Translations under genes and position numbers: made by a program | The notes under the pieces: generated by a model | The model's input: only the letters and a program-made list of their open reading frames with translations | Database searches by the model: none | Told to the model about the DNA's origin: nothing | Source of the DNA: Desulfovibrio sp. ZJ369 | GTDB taxonomy: Bacteria; Desulfobacterota; Desulfovibrionia; Desulfovibrionales; Desulfovibrionaceae | Reading direction: 5' to 3' | NCBI RefSeq assembly: GCF_011039085.1 | Contig: NZ_JAAKEI010000009.1 | Coordinates: forward strand, 35,070-99,069 | Length of the DNA stretch: 64,000 nucleotides | Shown: one piece after another, positions 23,601 to 31,165 of the stretch | How the letters are laid out: every line of letters begins with the position of its first letter | How positions within the stretch are numbered: position 1 is the first letter of the stretch

Positions 23601-24812
23601 GCCGCCATGCAAAAGGCCGATGAAATCAAACAGGCGTTTCTGGATTGGGTATGGACGGACGATGAACGGCGCGACATGCTCAGCAAACTTTACAACGAAC
23701 GCTTCAATACCAACGTGCCGCCGCAGTATGACGGATCGCATCTTGAGCTGGTCAACGCATCCGAGGCGGTCAAACTGCGTCCGCACCAGAAAAATGCGGT
23801 GTGGCGGGCAATTCAGGAGGGAACTTGTCTGTTCGACCACGTTGTGGGCGCGGGAAAGACGCTGGCCTGTGTGGCCACGGTCATGGAATCCAAACGCATG
23901 GGCTTTCTTTCCAAGCCCATGATTGTTGTCCCCAACCATTTGCTGCACCAGTGGCGCGATGAATTTTACAAATTGTATCCAGACGCCAACATTCTCGTTG
24001 CGGACAAGACGGATTTTACCAAACAGAACAGGCAGCGGCTCTTTGCCAAAATCGCCACAGGTGATTGGGATGCCGTCATTGTGGCGCATTCATCCTTTCG
24101 CAAGATCGATATGCCGCGTGATGTGCAGGAGGAAATTCTTCAGGAACAGATCAACATGGTTATAGACGCCATTGCGGCCGCAAAAGAGGCGGCGGGCGGA
24201 CGGGCCACCATCAAGCAACTGGAAAAACAGCGGGAGAAAATGGAAACCCGCTACCAGGAACTGGTTGCCTCGGCAGGCAAGAAAGATGAGAATGTGGACT
24301 TTTCGGACTTGGGCGTGGATGCGCTCTTTGTGGATGAAAGCCATGAGTTCAAGAATCTGGCCTTTCAGACCACGATGAACGTCTCCGGCCTGGGTAATGT
24401 CACAGGTTCCGCCAAGGCGCTCGACCTGTTCATCAAGTGCCGCTATCTGCAACGCAAAAATGATGGACGTGGCCTGTACTTCATGACCGGAACGCCTATC
24501 AGCAATACCATTGCTGAAGTCTATACTCTGCAACGCTATATGCAGTATGAGGAGCTGAAAAACAAGGATATTGAATTTTTTGACGCCTGGGCTTCCACGT
24601 TCGGGCAAGTCACCAACGGCTGGGAGTTGGACGCTACGGGGGTCAACTACAAACTCTCATTTCACGTCCAAATAGATCTATTTAGACTTATAATATCTTA
24701 TATTTCAATATATTATCTAAAATCATTCATCCAGAGAAGTCCAGGAAAAGCGCCTTGCATCCCGCTGTTTTCCGGGTATTATTCAGGGTATCCATACCAA
24801 TCGGTATTCTGA
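20628..24812 (+). CDS. Giant N6-adenine methylase-SNF2 helicase of the mobile element, 3'-truncated
   Basis: A 1,394-codon frame. Residues 1-245 are low-complexity and probably linker. Around residue 366 is the AdoMet motif RILEPSAGIGHF and near 428 the catalytic NPPF of an N6-adenine methylase. The helicase part has Walker A HVVGAGKTLA near 1070 and VDESHEFKN near 1235. After about residue 1341 (DATGVNYKL, 24,653) the sequence turns AT-rich and unrelated and stops at 24812, so the second RecA lobe and C-terminal part are gone. Proteins of this type, often about 2,000 residues or more, are common on conjugative elements and phages; they may protect or process incoming DNA. Confidence 0.8.
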   Translation: MARRRKQANDPRQLSLFDVMATQIEEIRAENIQDDMREEAVSPAQAEQAQPASVVPEPEQHQGFSFPTNDKPERTLLGVNGNGESVYEMRDGSRMYSRNPKIMQVMDGDKRTPEKLFEAGDDDYLTVQEIHHFTHTLPWEVQHARQINLSPRNRKKGSQARNNQRRAQRGLHAPGLLDFGSMGTEQPRRTEDAGSEGEPGLRPETVRSATDGSTGVEQRDGPAGEPAGDVRLGDIGEHGHRHEPENYQITPEDRLGVGGAKTKYADNIAAIRLLKQLQANGAKLATPEEQKILVRYVGWGGLPQVFDAKNEQWAAEYRELQGLLSPDDYAAARRSTQDAHYTSETVIRGIYEGLSRLGLGTGESLRILEPSAGIGHFIGLCPKHFSALFLAVEQDPTTSAIAQYLYPQEVHLNTGFQNSRLRHAGIDAVVGNPPFGKQSLYDPDFPELRKFSIHNYFLAKSISLMREGGIAAFVVSRYFLDAADSSAREHIAGQADLLGAIRLPETAFRQNALTDVTTDIVFFQRHNGENKRSRDWITTGSEVVDDLKNGGSRQAVINSYFLQNPGQMIGRMVFDGGMYEGALSCITDTPLELGPEIAKRLDALPADCFVPREESPQNTEVRVRNADFIRSPYFQALKPGALCVEPQSRKIAFKVASAFAESDYDLLPVKNETARLRLAGMIQIRDTLRELLNEEKSDGDGSKMTVLRGRLNSQYDAFVKKYGHLNSQTNRGLMRDDPEHSLLESLEADYDKGLSPETARKHGGTARPASAKKAAIFRQRVLKPAQVAETAENARDALLIALRENGRVDFSRMAQLLHRPAEDIQTELRDQGQIFLNPATEEWEIRDRYLTGNVRAKLHRAQAAAESDPRFAPNVEALAAVMPPDIEAVDIGIKFGSAWVPAQVISDFVEHLHGGKGMQEITWLPTLGRWLAKVDIRDMAINDNVWGIPEYPAEKILESLLINRPIKVEKESGSYDENGKPIMVIDQELTAAAMQKADEIKQAFLDWVWTDDERRDMLSKLYNERFNTNVPPQYDGSHLELVNASEAVKLRPHQKNAVWRAIQEGTCLFDHVVGAGKTLACVATVMESKRMGFLSKPMIVVPNHLLHQWRDEFYKLYPDANILVADKTDFTKQNRQRLFAKIATGDWDAVIVAHSSFRKIDMPRDVQEEILQEQINMVIDAIAAAKEAAGGRATIKQLEKQREKMETRYQELVASAGKKDENVDFSDLGVDALFVDESHEFKNLAFQTTMNVSGLGNVTGSAKALDLFIKCRYLQRKNDGRGLYFMTGTPISNTIAEVYTLQRYMQYEELKNKDIEFFDAWASTFGQVTNGWELDATGVNYKLSFHVQIDLFRLIISYISIYYLKSFIQRSPGKAPCIPLFSGYYSGYPYQSVF
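21055..21375 (+). CDS. 106-codon gene nested in another frame of the helicase linker
   Basis: The frame starts at an ATG with a near-perfect ribosome binding site (GGGAGGTG, 6 bases upstream) and gives a protein with natural composition, for example LKPETINDVRSGGYTPLGYS and LRGMSDWEILESMGIDMSLK. In the same stretch the long helicase frame is arginine- and glycine-rich with no fold. Either this is a true overlapping gene, or the original order was a short gene, this gene and then the helicase, joined by a lost stop codon. No domain recognised. Confidence 0.5.
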   Translation: MLDRSTCPLEIARKVLKPETINDVRSGGYTPLGYSILDRWALNSPDELRMLEAKGSLAFDLKLYGQQQTEAQALSSETARQASLRGMSDWEILESMGIDMSLKITK

Positions 24813-24920
24813 AATATTCTCATATAATTTATTGAGAATACTACAAATATTTTTATTTGTGGGTATCGGATACCATAGGATTCATGGGGACTTACGGGTA
24901 TCCCTGACACGGAGAAAACC
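24653..24920 (+). other. Element junction and att-like region with GGGTAT repeats
   Basis: AT-rich non-coding DNA between the truncated helicase and the first integrase. It holds four GGGTAT motifs (24774, 24786, 24861, 24896) and a palindrome GGTATC-G-GATACC (24862-24874). The first pair has a 12-bp period, and a matching pair occurs at 42091 and 42103. Such clusters beside P4-type integrases act as arm-type binding sites. I see no tRNA 3' end here. Confidence 0.5.
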
Positions 24921-26120
24921 ATGCTGGATGATCGCTTTATTCAAGGCTTGAAAGCCGCCGACAAGCCGAAAAAGTACGCGGACGGCGGCGGGCTGTTCCT
25001 GTTCATTCCGGCCAGCGGCAAAAAGCTCTGGCGACTGGCGTACCGTTTTGACCGAAAGGCCAAGCTCCTTTCCTTCGGTGAATATCCCCAGGTGTCGCTC
25101 CGCGCCGCACGGCAACGCCGGGATGAAGCCAAGGAGGTGCTCAAGGACGGCATTGACCCGGCGGAACACAGGAAGGCCGCGCGGGCATCGACCGACACAG
25201 CCACCTTTCAAAGCGTGGCTATGGAATGGTACGAGCGGGAAACCCTTCACTGTAGAAGCCGCTATCGCGCCTTCATGATGCGGGGGATGACGGAATATTT
25301 CTTTCCGGCCTTCGGCGGAAAGGTCATGACAGACATTGCCGCCGAAGACATTATGAGCGCCATTGAACCGTTGCGGCAATCCGGGAAATTGCGCGGAGGC
25401 CGCAGACTGACGGATGTCTGCGGCCAGATATGCCGCTATGCCGTCGCCACAGGCAAGGCCGCGCGGGACGCCACGGAAGAACTGCCCATGTCGCTGCGTT
25501 CCAGACAAACAGGACACAGAGCCGCCGCGCTCGACGCCGGGAAACTCGGCCAGATTATGCTCAACCTTGAGCGGCATGACGGCTATTTCCCCGTCAAATG
25601 CGCTCTGCGGCTGGTTCCCTTGCTGTTTGTCCGTTCCGGCGAATTACGCTGCGCGGCATGGAGCGAATTTGATTTCTCCCGCAGGCTCTGGATCATCCCC
25701 GCGCAACGCATGGCGGCGAAACATGAGCATGTTGTGCCTCTCGCGCCGCAGGTAGTCAACATTCTCAGGGAATTGAAGGCATACTCCGGTCATGGAACCT
25801 TGCTGTTCCCCGGCGTTCGCATACCTGAACGTCCCATCGACATATCTACCATCACCGTTTCCCTGCGCAGACGCGGATATGACGGCATAAAGCTGTCCTT
25901 TGACGGAATCCGCTCTCTTGTTGCCAAACTGTTGCCCGATCTTGGGTACGAACAGAACATCATCGACATACAGTTGGCGCGCTCCGGCCGCACACGTTTT
26001 GATCCGTGGCAGTATCTGCCGGAAAGAAAAACCATGATGCGGGAATGGGCCGGGTATCTTTTTCTCCTGCGAGACAAGGCGTTGCGGGAGACATCCCGTC
26101 AGGGAGGTACGTCATGCTGA
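24921..26120 (+). CDS. P4-type tyrosine recombinase paralogue with missing catalytic residues
   Basis: A 399-residue member of the DUF4102 integrase family: N-terminal arm-binding domain (KKYADGGGLFLFI, LSFGEYPQVSL), core-binding domain and catalytic domain. The first arginine is present (VRSGELRCAAW, near residue 240), but the box II HGFR reads DGIR (histidine lost), the LAH histidine is Arg (IQLARSG), and the AYNHA tyrosine region reads RFDPW. Catalysis by this protein is therefore unlikely. It overlaps the next, intact integrase by 7 bases. A structural partner or regulator of that integrase is the likely role. Confidence 0.8.
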   Translation: MLDDRFIQGLKAADKPKKYADGGGLFLFIPASGKKLWRLAYRFDRKAKLLSFGEYPQVSLRAARQRRDEAKEVLKDGIDPAEHRKAARASTDTATFQSVAMEWYERETLHCRSRYRAFMMRGMTEYFFPAFGGKVMTDIAAEDIMSAIEPLRQSGKLRGGRRLTDVCGQICRYAVATGKAARDATEELPMSLRSRQTGHRAAALDAGKLGQIMLNLERHDGYFPVKCALRLVPLLFVRSGELRCAAWSEFDFSRRLWIIPAQRMAAKHEHVVPLAPQVVNILRELKAYSGHGTLLFPGVRIPERPIDISTITVSLRRRGYDGIKLSFDGIRSLVAKLLPDLGYEQNIIDIQLARSGRTRFDPWQYLPERKTMMREWAGYLFLLRDKALRETSRQGGTSC

Positions 26121-27319
26121 CCGACACGCAAATCAGGAATCTGAAGCCCGCTGAAAAAGCGAAAAAATACGCGGACGGCGGCGGTCTGTACCTCTATGTC
26201 GCCAGGACCGGCTCAAAGCTCTGGCGCATGGCGTACCGCTTCAATGACAAGGAAAAGCTGCTCAGTTTCGGGGAATATCCGATTGTCTCTTTGAAGGATG
26301 CCCGGACAAAACGGAATGAGGCCAAAAAGCTGCTTGCCGACGGTATTGATCCGGGCAGGCACAAGAAAGAGATGAAGAACGCCGCCCTTCTCGCGGAAGC
26401 CAATACTTTCGAGCATGTTGTCCTTGAATGGCATGAAACGCAGACCGTCCACAATTCCGAAAAAGACAGGGAAAGAAAACTATACACATTCAGACACTAT
26501 CTTTTCCCCGCGTTGAAACGGAAGCCCATTTCCGAGGTCACGGCGCAAGACCTGCTGCTGATACTCAAGCCCCTTGAAAAACAGGGACAGGAGCTTGTCG
26601 CCCACAGAATCATCCAGTATTGCGGCATGGTTTTCCGCTACGCCGTGGCCACAGGCAGAGTGACGCGCAACATTGCCGTCGACCTTCGCGGAGCCATACG
26701 TCCGCATCAGGGCAGGCACAGGGCCACCATCGTTTCCAATGAAAAAATCGGCGTGCTTCTGAACAGGTTGGACAACTATCCCGGCCATTTCCAGGTTAAG
26801 TGCGCGTTGCGTCTTTTCCCTCTGCTCTTTGTCCGTTCCGTCGAACTTGCCCGCGCCGAATGGCGCGAGTTCAATTTTGAAGCACGGGAATGGCACATAC
26901 CTGGCGAGCGTATGAAAATGCGAAAACCGCACATCGTCCCGTTGTCATCACAGGCGATTGCCATTCTCAAGGAGCTTCACGCCGTTACCGGGGGCGGAAC
27001 CTATCTTTTCCCCTCAAGAAACAGCGTGAGGAAGCCTATTCACTATTCCACTCCGTTACAGGCATTGCGCGCCCTGGGATACGGCAAGGAGGAAATGTGT
27101 ATTCATGGCTTCCGGTCTATGGCCTCGACCCTGCTCAATGAACAGGGCTTTGATCCGGACTGGATAGAACGGCAACTGGCTCACAAGGAAAAGGATACCT
27201 CCCGTATCGCCTACAACCATGCCCAATATCTTCCCCAGCGGCATCGCATGATGCAGGCATGGGCTGACTTTTTGGACGGCTTGCGCGAAGAGGCACAGCA
27301 GGACAATGAAGTGTCATAA
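26114..27319 (+). CDS. int: P4-type tyrosine recombinase (integrase), intact
   Basis: 401 residues from the ATG at 26114, which has GGGAGG upstream and overlaps the previous stop. The DUF4102 N-terminus (KKYADGGGLYLYV) and all catalytic signatures are visible: FVRSVELARAEW (Arg I), IHGFRSMASTLL (His-x-x-Arg), RQLAHKEKDTSR (His III) and IAYNHAQYLPQR with the nucleophilic tyrosine. It should integrate and excise the element that begins near 24,653. Longer upstream reading in the same frame (from 26006) is just overlap with the first integrase. Confidence 0.9.
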   Translation: MLTDTQIRNLKPAEKAKKYADGGGLYLYVARTGSKLWRMAYRFNDKEKLLSFGEYPIVSLKDARTKRNEAKKLLADGIDPGRHKKEMKNAALLAEANTFEHVVLEWHETQTVHNSEKDRERKLYTFRHYLFPALKRKPISEVTAQDLLLILKPLEKQGQELVAHRIIQYCGMVFRYAVATGRVTRNIAVDLRGAIRPHQGRHRATIVSNEKIGVLLNRLDNYPGHFQVKCALRLFPLLFVRSVELARAEWREFNFEAREWHIPGERMKMRKPHIVPLSSQAIAILKELHAVTGGGTYLFPSRNSVRKPIHYSTPLQALRALGYGKEEMCIHGFRSMASTLLNEQGFDPDWIERQLAHKEKDTSRIAYNHAQYLPQRHRMMQAWADFLDGLREEAQQDNEVS

Positions 27320-27595
27320 TGTCTGTTACAAGCAACAAGGGGCGAATATGTCCAATACAATCCAGTGAAAACATTACCTCCATGCGTGTTTATAATTATA
27401 TAATTTCAATAAGTTACATCAACACATCTTCAAACACAAAAACATGTCAAGTGGTATTTTGAATTTTTTTAAACACAAGCGGCATCTCACAGGACAATAT
27501 TGGATTTATCCCGCTGTATGCGGGAACCTCAAATCAGAAGGGACGGAAAAACCTATGATATGCTGTGCCGAACCTAACCAGACAGGAGAAAGTCC
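27320..27595 (+). other. Non-coding gap between integrase and AlpA-like gene
   Basis: AT-rich in its first half. The only structured piece is a hairpin unit at 27505-27530 (see that entry). A TATGAT box near 27554 could be the -10 element for the alpA-like gene, but no good -35 box is visible. Confidence 0.4.
27505..27530 (+). repeat. Single sequence resembling a type I-E CRISPR repeat
   Basis: TTTATCCCGC-TGTAT-GCGGGAACCTC has the dyad, spacing and flanking letters of a type I-E repeat read on the reverse strand (TTTATCCCCGC...GCGGGGAAC). Only one unit is present and no cas genes are in the window, so this is at best a solitary repeat or a look-alike hairpin. Confidence 0.3.
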
Positions 27596-27799
27596 ATGCA
27601 AAATATACCCAGTAACGCTCTGCTTCGTCTGCCGCAGGTACTTGCGCTCATCCCCGTCAGCCGTAGCGCATGGTGGGCGGGCTGCAAGAGCGGTCGGTAT
27701 CCGAAACCCGTCAAACTCGGTCCGCGCACAACGGCGTGGAGAGCGGCGGATATTGCCGCGCTTCTGGAAAAGCTCACTGTCGATCCGGAGGAAAAATGA
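27596..27799 (+). CDS. AlpA-family regulator / excisionase
   Basis: A 67-residue MerR-like winged-helix protein: LLRLPQVLALIPVSRSAWWA followed by KSGRYPKPVKLGPRTTAWRA and the closing ADIAALLEKL helix, the AlpA/Xis pattern. AGGAGAAAG precedes the ATG. In P4-like elements AlpA switches on the integrase and can act as the excision factor, which fits its place between the integrases and the mobilization genes. Confidence 0.85.
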   Translation: MQNIPSNALLRLPQVLALIPVSRSAWWAGCKSGRYPKPVKLGPRTTAWRAADIAALLEKLTVDPEEK

Positions 27800-28517
27800 A
27801 TCCCGTTTTTCCCCCGGCTCTCCGTCCGTCACTCCCGCAGGAGTGCCGGAAGCGTGCATCCGGTCAAGGCCGTGCCCGGTCGGGCCGCTTCGCGGGCCTT
27901 GACCAAACGCCCTTGCTTTCCGGCTATGGATGCTTGCGGGCGACGGACGAGGAAGCCTCCGGCGGGGGCTCGGTCAAAGGAAACTCGCAAGCCAGAAGCA
28001 TAAAGACAACGACACGAAAAAGCGTTTCCCGCCTCCCACGGCTCTCCCCCATACCGGCACGCGGCGGGCGCGATACCTGCAAGCCCGTCCCGGCTTACTC
28101 TCCTCAGAATCTTCCCGATACATACGGCGTTGCCTCCCGCCCGACGTTCAAATGCCCGCGCCGTCATGTGCATCATGCTGACCATGTTGTGAGCCGGATA
28201 CTGATTGAGCGGCTTGTGCATGGCGTTCAGTCTTTCGCCGCATACCGCCTTCTTACGAGCCGGATGTTTATCTGGAGCCGTCGCTATACCCGCCAGCGAC
28301 ACACCGGATACGACTGCGCTTCACGCCCGATACGCACTCGCCGCATTCCTGATGCCCGCACCATGCGTCTTTGTTTTTGCGCGGATGCCTGTTCATTTGT
28401 CCGTCATTGTCTCCGAGGGCCAGCTTACGTTTCGTCTATACGCTGCGCGTATAGCCTCACGGCTGGCGAGGGGCAAAGCCCCTTCGAACCCCAAAAGGCA
28501 AAAAGGCAGGAAAGGCA
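27800..28517 (+). other. Non-coding leader of the first mobilization cassette, oriT candidate
   Basis: More than 700 bases without a convincing gene; long frames here have arginine/proline-rich shadow composition. Near the end are two dyads: CTATACGC-TGC-GCGTATAG (28436-28454, perfect 8-bp arms) and AGGGGC-AAA-GCCCCT (28469-28483). A CAGCTTACG string (28421) just before the first dyad loosely recalls the ColE1 nick region. Its location directly upstream of mobC makes it the likely oriT of the MbeA-type relaxase, but the nick position is not certain. Confidence 0.45.
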
Positions 28518-28868
28518 ATGAGGCGCGTCAAGCCCGTGCGCAACGCCGCTGTCATCGTGCGCGTGTTCCCGGAGGAGCGCGACATCCTCCGCTTCAACGC
28601 GGGAGTGCATGGCATGAGCATGTCGGAGTACATCCGCCAGACCTGCCTTGGCATCCGCCTGCGAAAAACGCCGGAAGAGAAACGGCGGTTGCGGGAACTG
28701 GCCCGCATCGGCGCGAACATCAACCAGCTCGCGAGATGGGCCAACACCTATAAGCGGGCAACGGAAGCCGTGGAGGTATTGACGGCGCTGGCAGGCATCG
28801 AACGGCGCATCGCCGAGTTCGCATCATGCGCTTCAGCGGAAAATGAACCGGAGGCCGGGCCATGCTGA
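28518..28868 (+). CDS. mobC: MobC-family relaxosome accessory protein
   Basis: A 116-residue protein with a ribbon-helix-helix-like N-terminal part (VFPEERDILRFNAG, GMSMSEYIRQTCLG) and the MobC signature RELARIGANINQLARWANTY. MobC/MbeC-like proteins bind oriT and help the relaxase open the strands. The stop overlaps the relaxase start by 7 bases (28862-28868), as usual for this pair. Confidence 0.85.
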   Translation: MRRVKPVRNAAVIVRVFPEERDILRFNAGVHGMSMSEYIRQTCLGIRLRKTPEEKRRLRELARIGANINQLARWANTYKRATEAVEVLTALAGIERRIAEFASCASAENEPEAGPC

Positions 28869-30076
28869 TGAAAGTTTTTCCGCACGGCACAGGAGAAGGC
28901 GACAAGCCCAGCCGCTATCTTGTGTGCCCGGACTATCCGGGGAGAGACACAGCCCCGCCTCAGGTGCTGCGCGGCGATCCCGCCATGACCCGCGCGCTTG
29001 TCGACAGCATAGAGCGGCGATGGAAATTCACCTCCGGCGTTCTGTCGTGGCATCCTGATGAGAAGATCAGCGAGGCACAGGAAGAGGAAGTCATGGACGC
29101 CTTTGAGCGCGTGGCCTTCGCCGGACTGGAAGCGGATCAGCGCAATATCCTCTGGGTGCGGCATACCCATGCCGGGCATCACGAGCTGCATTTTCTGATT
29201 CCGCGACTGGAGCTTTCCAGCGGCAAGGATTTCAACGCCTGCCCTCCCGGCTGGCAAAAAGACTTTGCTGTCTTCCGCGACCTGTTCAACTGGCGCGAAG
29301 GCTGGGCGCGGCCAGATGATCCGGCACGGGCGCGGGACGAGCTTCCGAAAAAGGCCGACCTGTTCAAGGCGCGAATGGCGCGATGGGGCAAGGAAATCCG
29401 GGAAAGCGACCGCGACAGGGCAAAGGAAGTCATTCATACCTTTCTCAAGGAGAAAGTAACGCGGGGACTTGTCCGGAACCGGGAAGATGTTCTGAACGCT
29501 CTGAAGGAACAGGGACTGCGCATCAACCGCGAAGGCAGGGACTACATCAGCGTCATCGCCCCGGACAGCGGCATGAAGATGCGCTTCAGGGGAGGTTTTT
29601 ACGCCAGAGGCTGGACGCCCAAAGCCGCCCCGAAGGAAAAATCCGAAGAAAAGAAGCAGGAAACGGCGCGGCGCATGGTCGCCCGTCTGCAACCGGCTTT
29701 TGAGCGCGTCATTGAAAAACGCGCCGCCTGCAACATCAAACGCTATCCGGCAAAATGGAATCAGCTCCCCCGCGAGGAAGCCCTCCTTTTGCCCCAACTC
29801 CAGGAGGATACCATTCATGACCGAAACAGAACGGATGCTGATACAGAGCCTGAAACGGATGGAGGAGAACTGCAATGCCCGGCTGACGGCCTTCAGCACG
29901 AGGATCGACGTACTGGAGGACAAACAGATGCTGCTTCAGACGGAACTTCGCACGTTGAAGAGATTGTTCACCGATGTCAGCGAAGTGTACAGCAGCTTGC
30001 AGACCTTGTTGGCGACCTTGAAAAACGGCGCATAGAGCGGGAACGCCAGAGCCGACCGCGCAGACGGATGAGATAG
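28862..30076 (+). CDS. mobA: MbeA/MobA-type relaxase (ColE1-like MOBP, HEN class variant)
   Basis: A 404-residue relaxase. The metal site reads RHTHAGHHELHFLIP at residues 100-114: His101, Glu108 and His110 stand at the exact spacing of the ColE1 MbeA H97-E104-N106 (HEN) triad, with the Asn replaced by His. An IP-R-LEL stretch follows as in the family. The last 90 residues are charged and overlap a nested gene in another frame (29817-30035), the same architecture as ColE1 mbeA. It would nick oriT and allow mobilization by a co-resident transfer system. Confidence 0.8.
   Translation: MLMKVFPHGTGEGDKPSRYLVCPDYPGRDTAPPQVLRGDPAMTRALVDSIERRWKFTSGVLSWHPDEKISEAQEEEVMDAFERVAFAGLEADQRNILWVRHTHAGHHELHFLIPRLELSSGKDFNACPPGWQKDFAVFRDLFNWREGWARPDDPARARDELPKKADLFKARMARWGKEIRESDRDRAKEVIHTFLKEKVTRGLVRNREDVLNALKEQGLRINREGRDYISVIAPDSGMKMRFRGGFYARGWTPKAAPKEKSEEKKQETARRMVARLQPAFERVIEKRAACNIKRYPAKWNQLPREEALLLPQLQEDTIHDRNRTDADTEPETDGGELQCPADGLQHEDRRTGGQTDAASDGTSHVEEIVHRCQRSVQQLADLVGDLEKRRIERERQSRPRRRMR
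29817..30035 (+). CDS. MbeD/MbeB-like small protein nested inside the relaxase gene
   Basis: A 72-residue, coiled-coil-rich protein (TETERMLIQSLKRMEENC, IDVLEDKQMLLQTELRTLKR) read in a different frame within the relaxase 3' end. A strong AGGAGG lies 9 bases before the ATG at 29817. In ColE1 plasmids mbeB and mbeD are nested in mbeA in the same way, and MbeD (78 residues) is a small coiled-coil protein involved in mobilization and entry exclusion. Size, position and ribosome binding site support a real gene. Confidence 0.7.
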   Translation: MTETERMLIQSLKRMEENCNARLTAFSTRIDVLEDKQMLLQTELRTLKRLFTDVSEVYSSLQTLLATLKNGA

Positions 30077-30086
30077 GGGGAAACGC

Positions 30087-30458
30087 ATGGGAAAGTTCAA
30101 ACGTATTCCGGTGAAAGACATCAATGCCATGCGGAAAATCCTGGACGACTTGCCGGACAAGAATCTCGGCAAGACGCGGGAGGAAGCCGCAGACCTGCTC
30201 AACGCCCATATCCTGAAAGCTCTTGAAAAGGGATACACGGTGAAGGAACTGGCGGACATCATGGCCCAGGGCAACGTGGTCATTCCCGCGCCCGTCATCC
30301 GGGCAAAGGTGCTTCCCGCGAAGGCGGCTCCGCGAAAACGCGAGCCCAGGCCCCGGCCTGAAACCGCGAAACCCGTCGCGGCTCCTCCCGTCACGTCCCA
30401 CGCACAGGAAGAAAGCCCGGCCTACTATACGCCGGACATACCCGATACGGAGCTTTGA
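30087..30458 (+). CDS. TraK-like small DNA-binding protein
   Basis: A 123-residue protein. Residues 20-70 form helices ending in ALEKGYTVKELADIMAQGN, a pattern seen in IncP TraK and related oriT-binding proteins; the C-terminal 45 residues are proline/arginine-rich. GGGGGAAACGC precedes the ATG. It is followed by TraL- and TraM-like genes, giving the same K-L-M order as on RP4, which supports the assignment more than the sequence alone does. Confidence 0.5.
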   Translation: MGKFKRIPVKDINAMRKILDDLPDKNLGKTREEAADLLNAHILKALEKGYTVKELADIMAQGNVVIPAPVIRAKVLPAKAAPRKREPRPRPETAKPVAAPPVTSHAQEESPAYYTPDIPDTEL

Positions 30459-30460
30459 TC

Positions 30461-31165
30461 ATGAACATTCAAACAAGCGTGTTCTATGTTGGCGGCAGCA
30501 AGGGCGGCGTCGGCAAGAGTCTCTTTTCCTTCGCCCTCGTGGATTATCTGCTCAACAGGGACGCGAACATCCTGCTTGTGGATACCGATACCGACAACCC
30601 GGACGTATTCAAGGCGCACAAGGAGCTTGCCCTGCCGAACCTGCTCTGCCGTCTGAACAGTCTGGACGATGCCGACGGCTGGGCGGAGCTGCTGGACACT
30701 GTGCAGAACTATCCGGATCATGCCGTGGTCATCAATGCCGCAGCCCGCACCAAAACCAGCACGGCCAGTTATGGCGACATCATGAAGGAAGCCCTGCGGG
30801 AAATGCGGCGGGAACTGGTTGTTTTCTGGATAATCAACCGGCACCGTGATTCCATAGAGCTTTTGCATTCCTTTCAGGAAGTGTTTACGGACGTGCCCAT
30901 CCACGTCTGCCGGAACCTGTATTTCGGTGAAGCGCGGCGTTTTGATATGTATAACAGCTCCAAAGCGCGGGAAGTGGTGGAAAAGAACGGCATGACGCTG
31001 GACTTTCCGACGGTGGCCGGTCGCGTGGCCGACTGGCTGTATTCCAGACGTATGTCCATCCGCGCCGCCCATCCTGAAATGCCCTTCGGCACACGGGCGG
31101 AATTGCAGCGTTGGCGGACATTGTGCGCGAAAATGTTTGATTCCGTCATGGGAGAAGCGTCATGA
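30461..31165 (+). CDS. TraL/ParA-like P-loop ATPase of the mobilization region
   Basis: A 234-residue MinD/ParA-superfamily protein with the deviant Walker A GGSKGGVGKSLFSFAL at the N-terminus and DTDTDNPDVFKAH following, as in IncP TraL. I chose the ATG at 30461, which follows GGAG and overlaps the previous stop; an in-frame TTG at 30455 is weaker. TraL/VirC1-type ATPases help relaxosome assembly or direct it to the coupling protein. The stop overlaps the next gene. Confidence 0.75.
   Translation: MNIQTSVFYVGGSKGGVGKSLFSFALVDYLLNRDANILLVDTDTDNPDVFKAHKELALPNLLCRLNSLDDADGWAELLDTVQNYPDHAVVINAAARTKTSTASYGDIMKEALREMRRELVVFWIINRHRDSIELLHSFQEVFTDVPIHVCRNLYFGEARRFDMYNSSKAREVVEKNGMTLDFPTVAGRVADWLYSRRMSIRAAHPEMPFGTRAELQRWRTLCAKMFDSVMGEAS

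Noticed and set aside
24653..24920. A tRNA 3' end as the integration site of the element
   Set aside because: I looked for a T-arm/acceptor-like sequence (GTTC-type loop with CCA) next to the integrases and at the right end and found none.
27505..27530. A CRISPR array
   Set aside because: Only one repeat-like unit; no second copy, no spacers of regular length and no cas genes in the window.
27796..28521. A long frame after the AlpA-like gene, plus a 157-codon frame on the opposite strand
   Set aside because: Arginine/proline/serine-rich shadow composition on both strands, no family signature, and the DNA carries oriT-like dyads before mobC.
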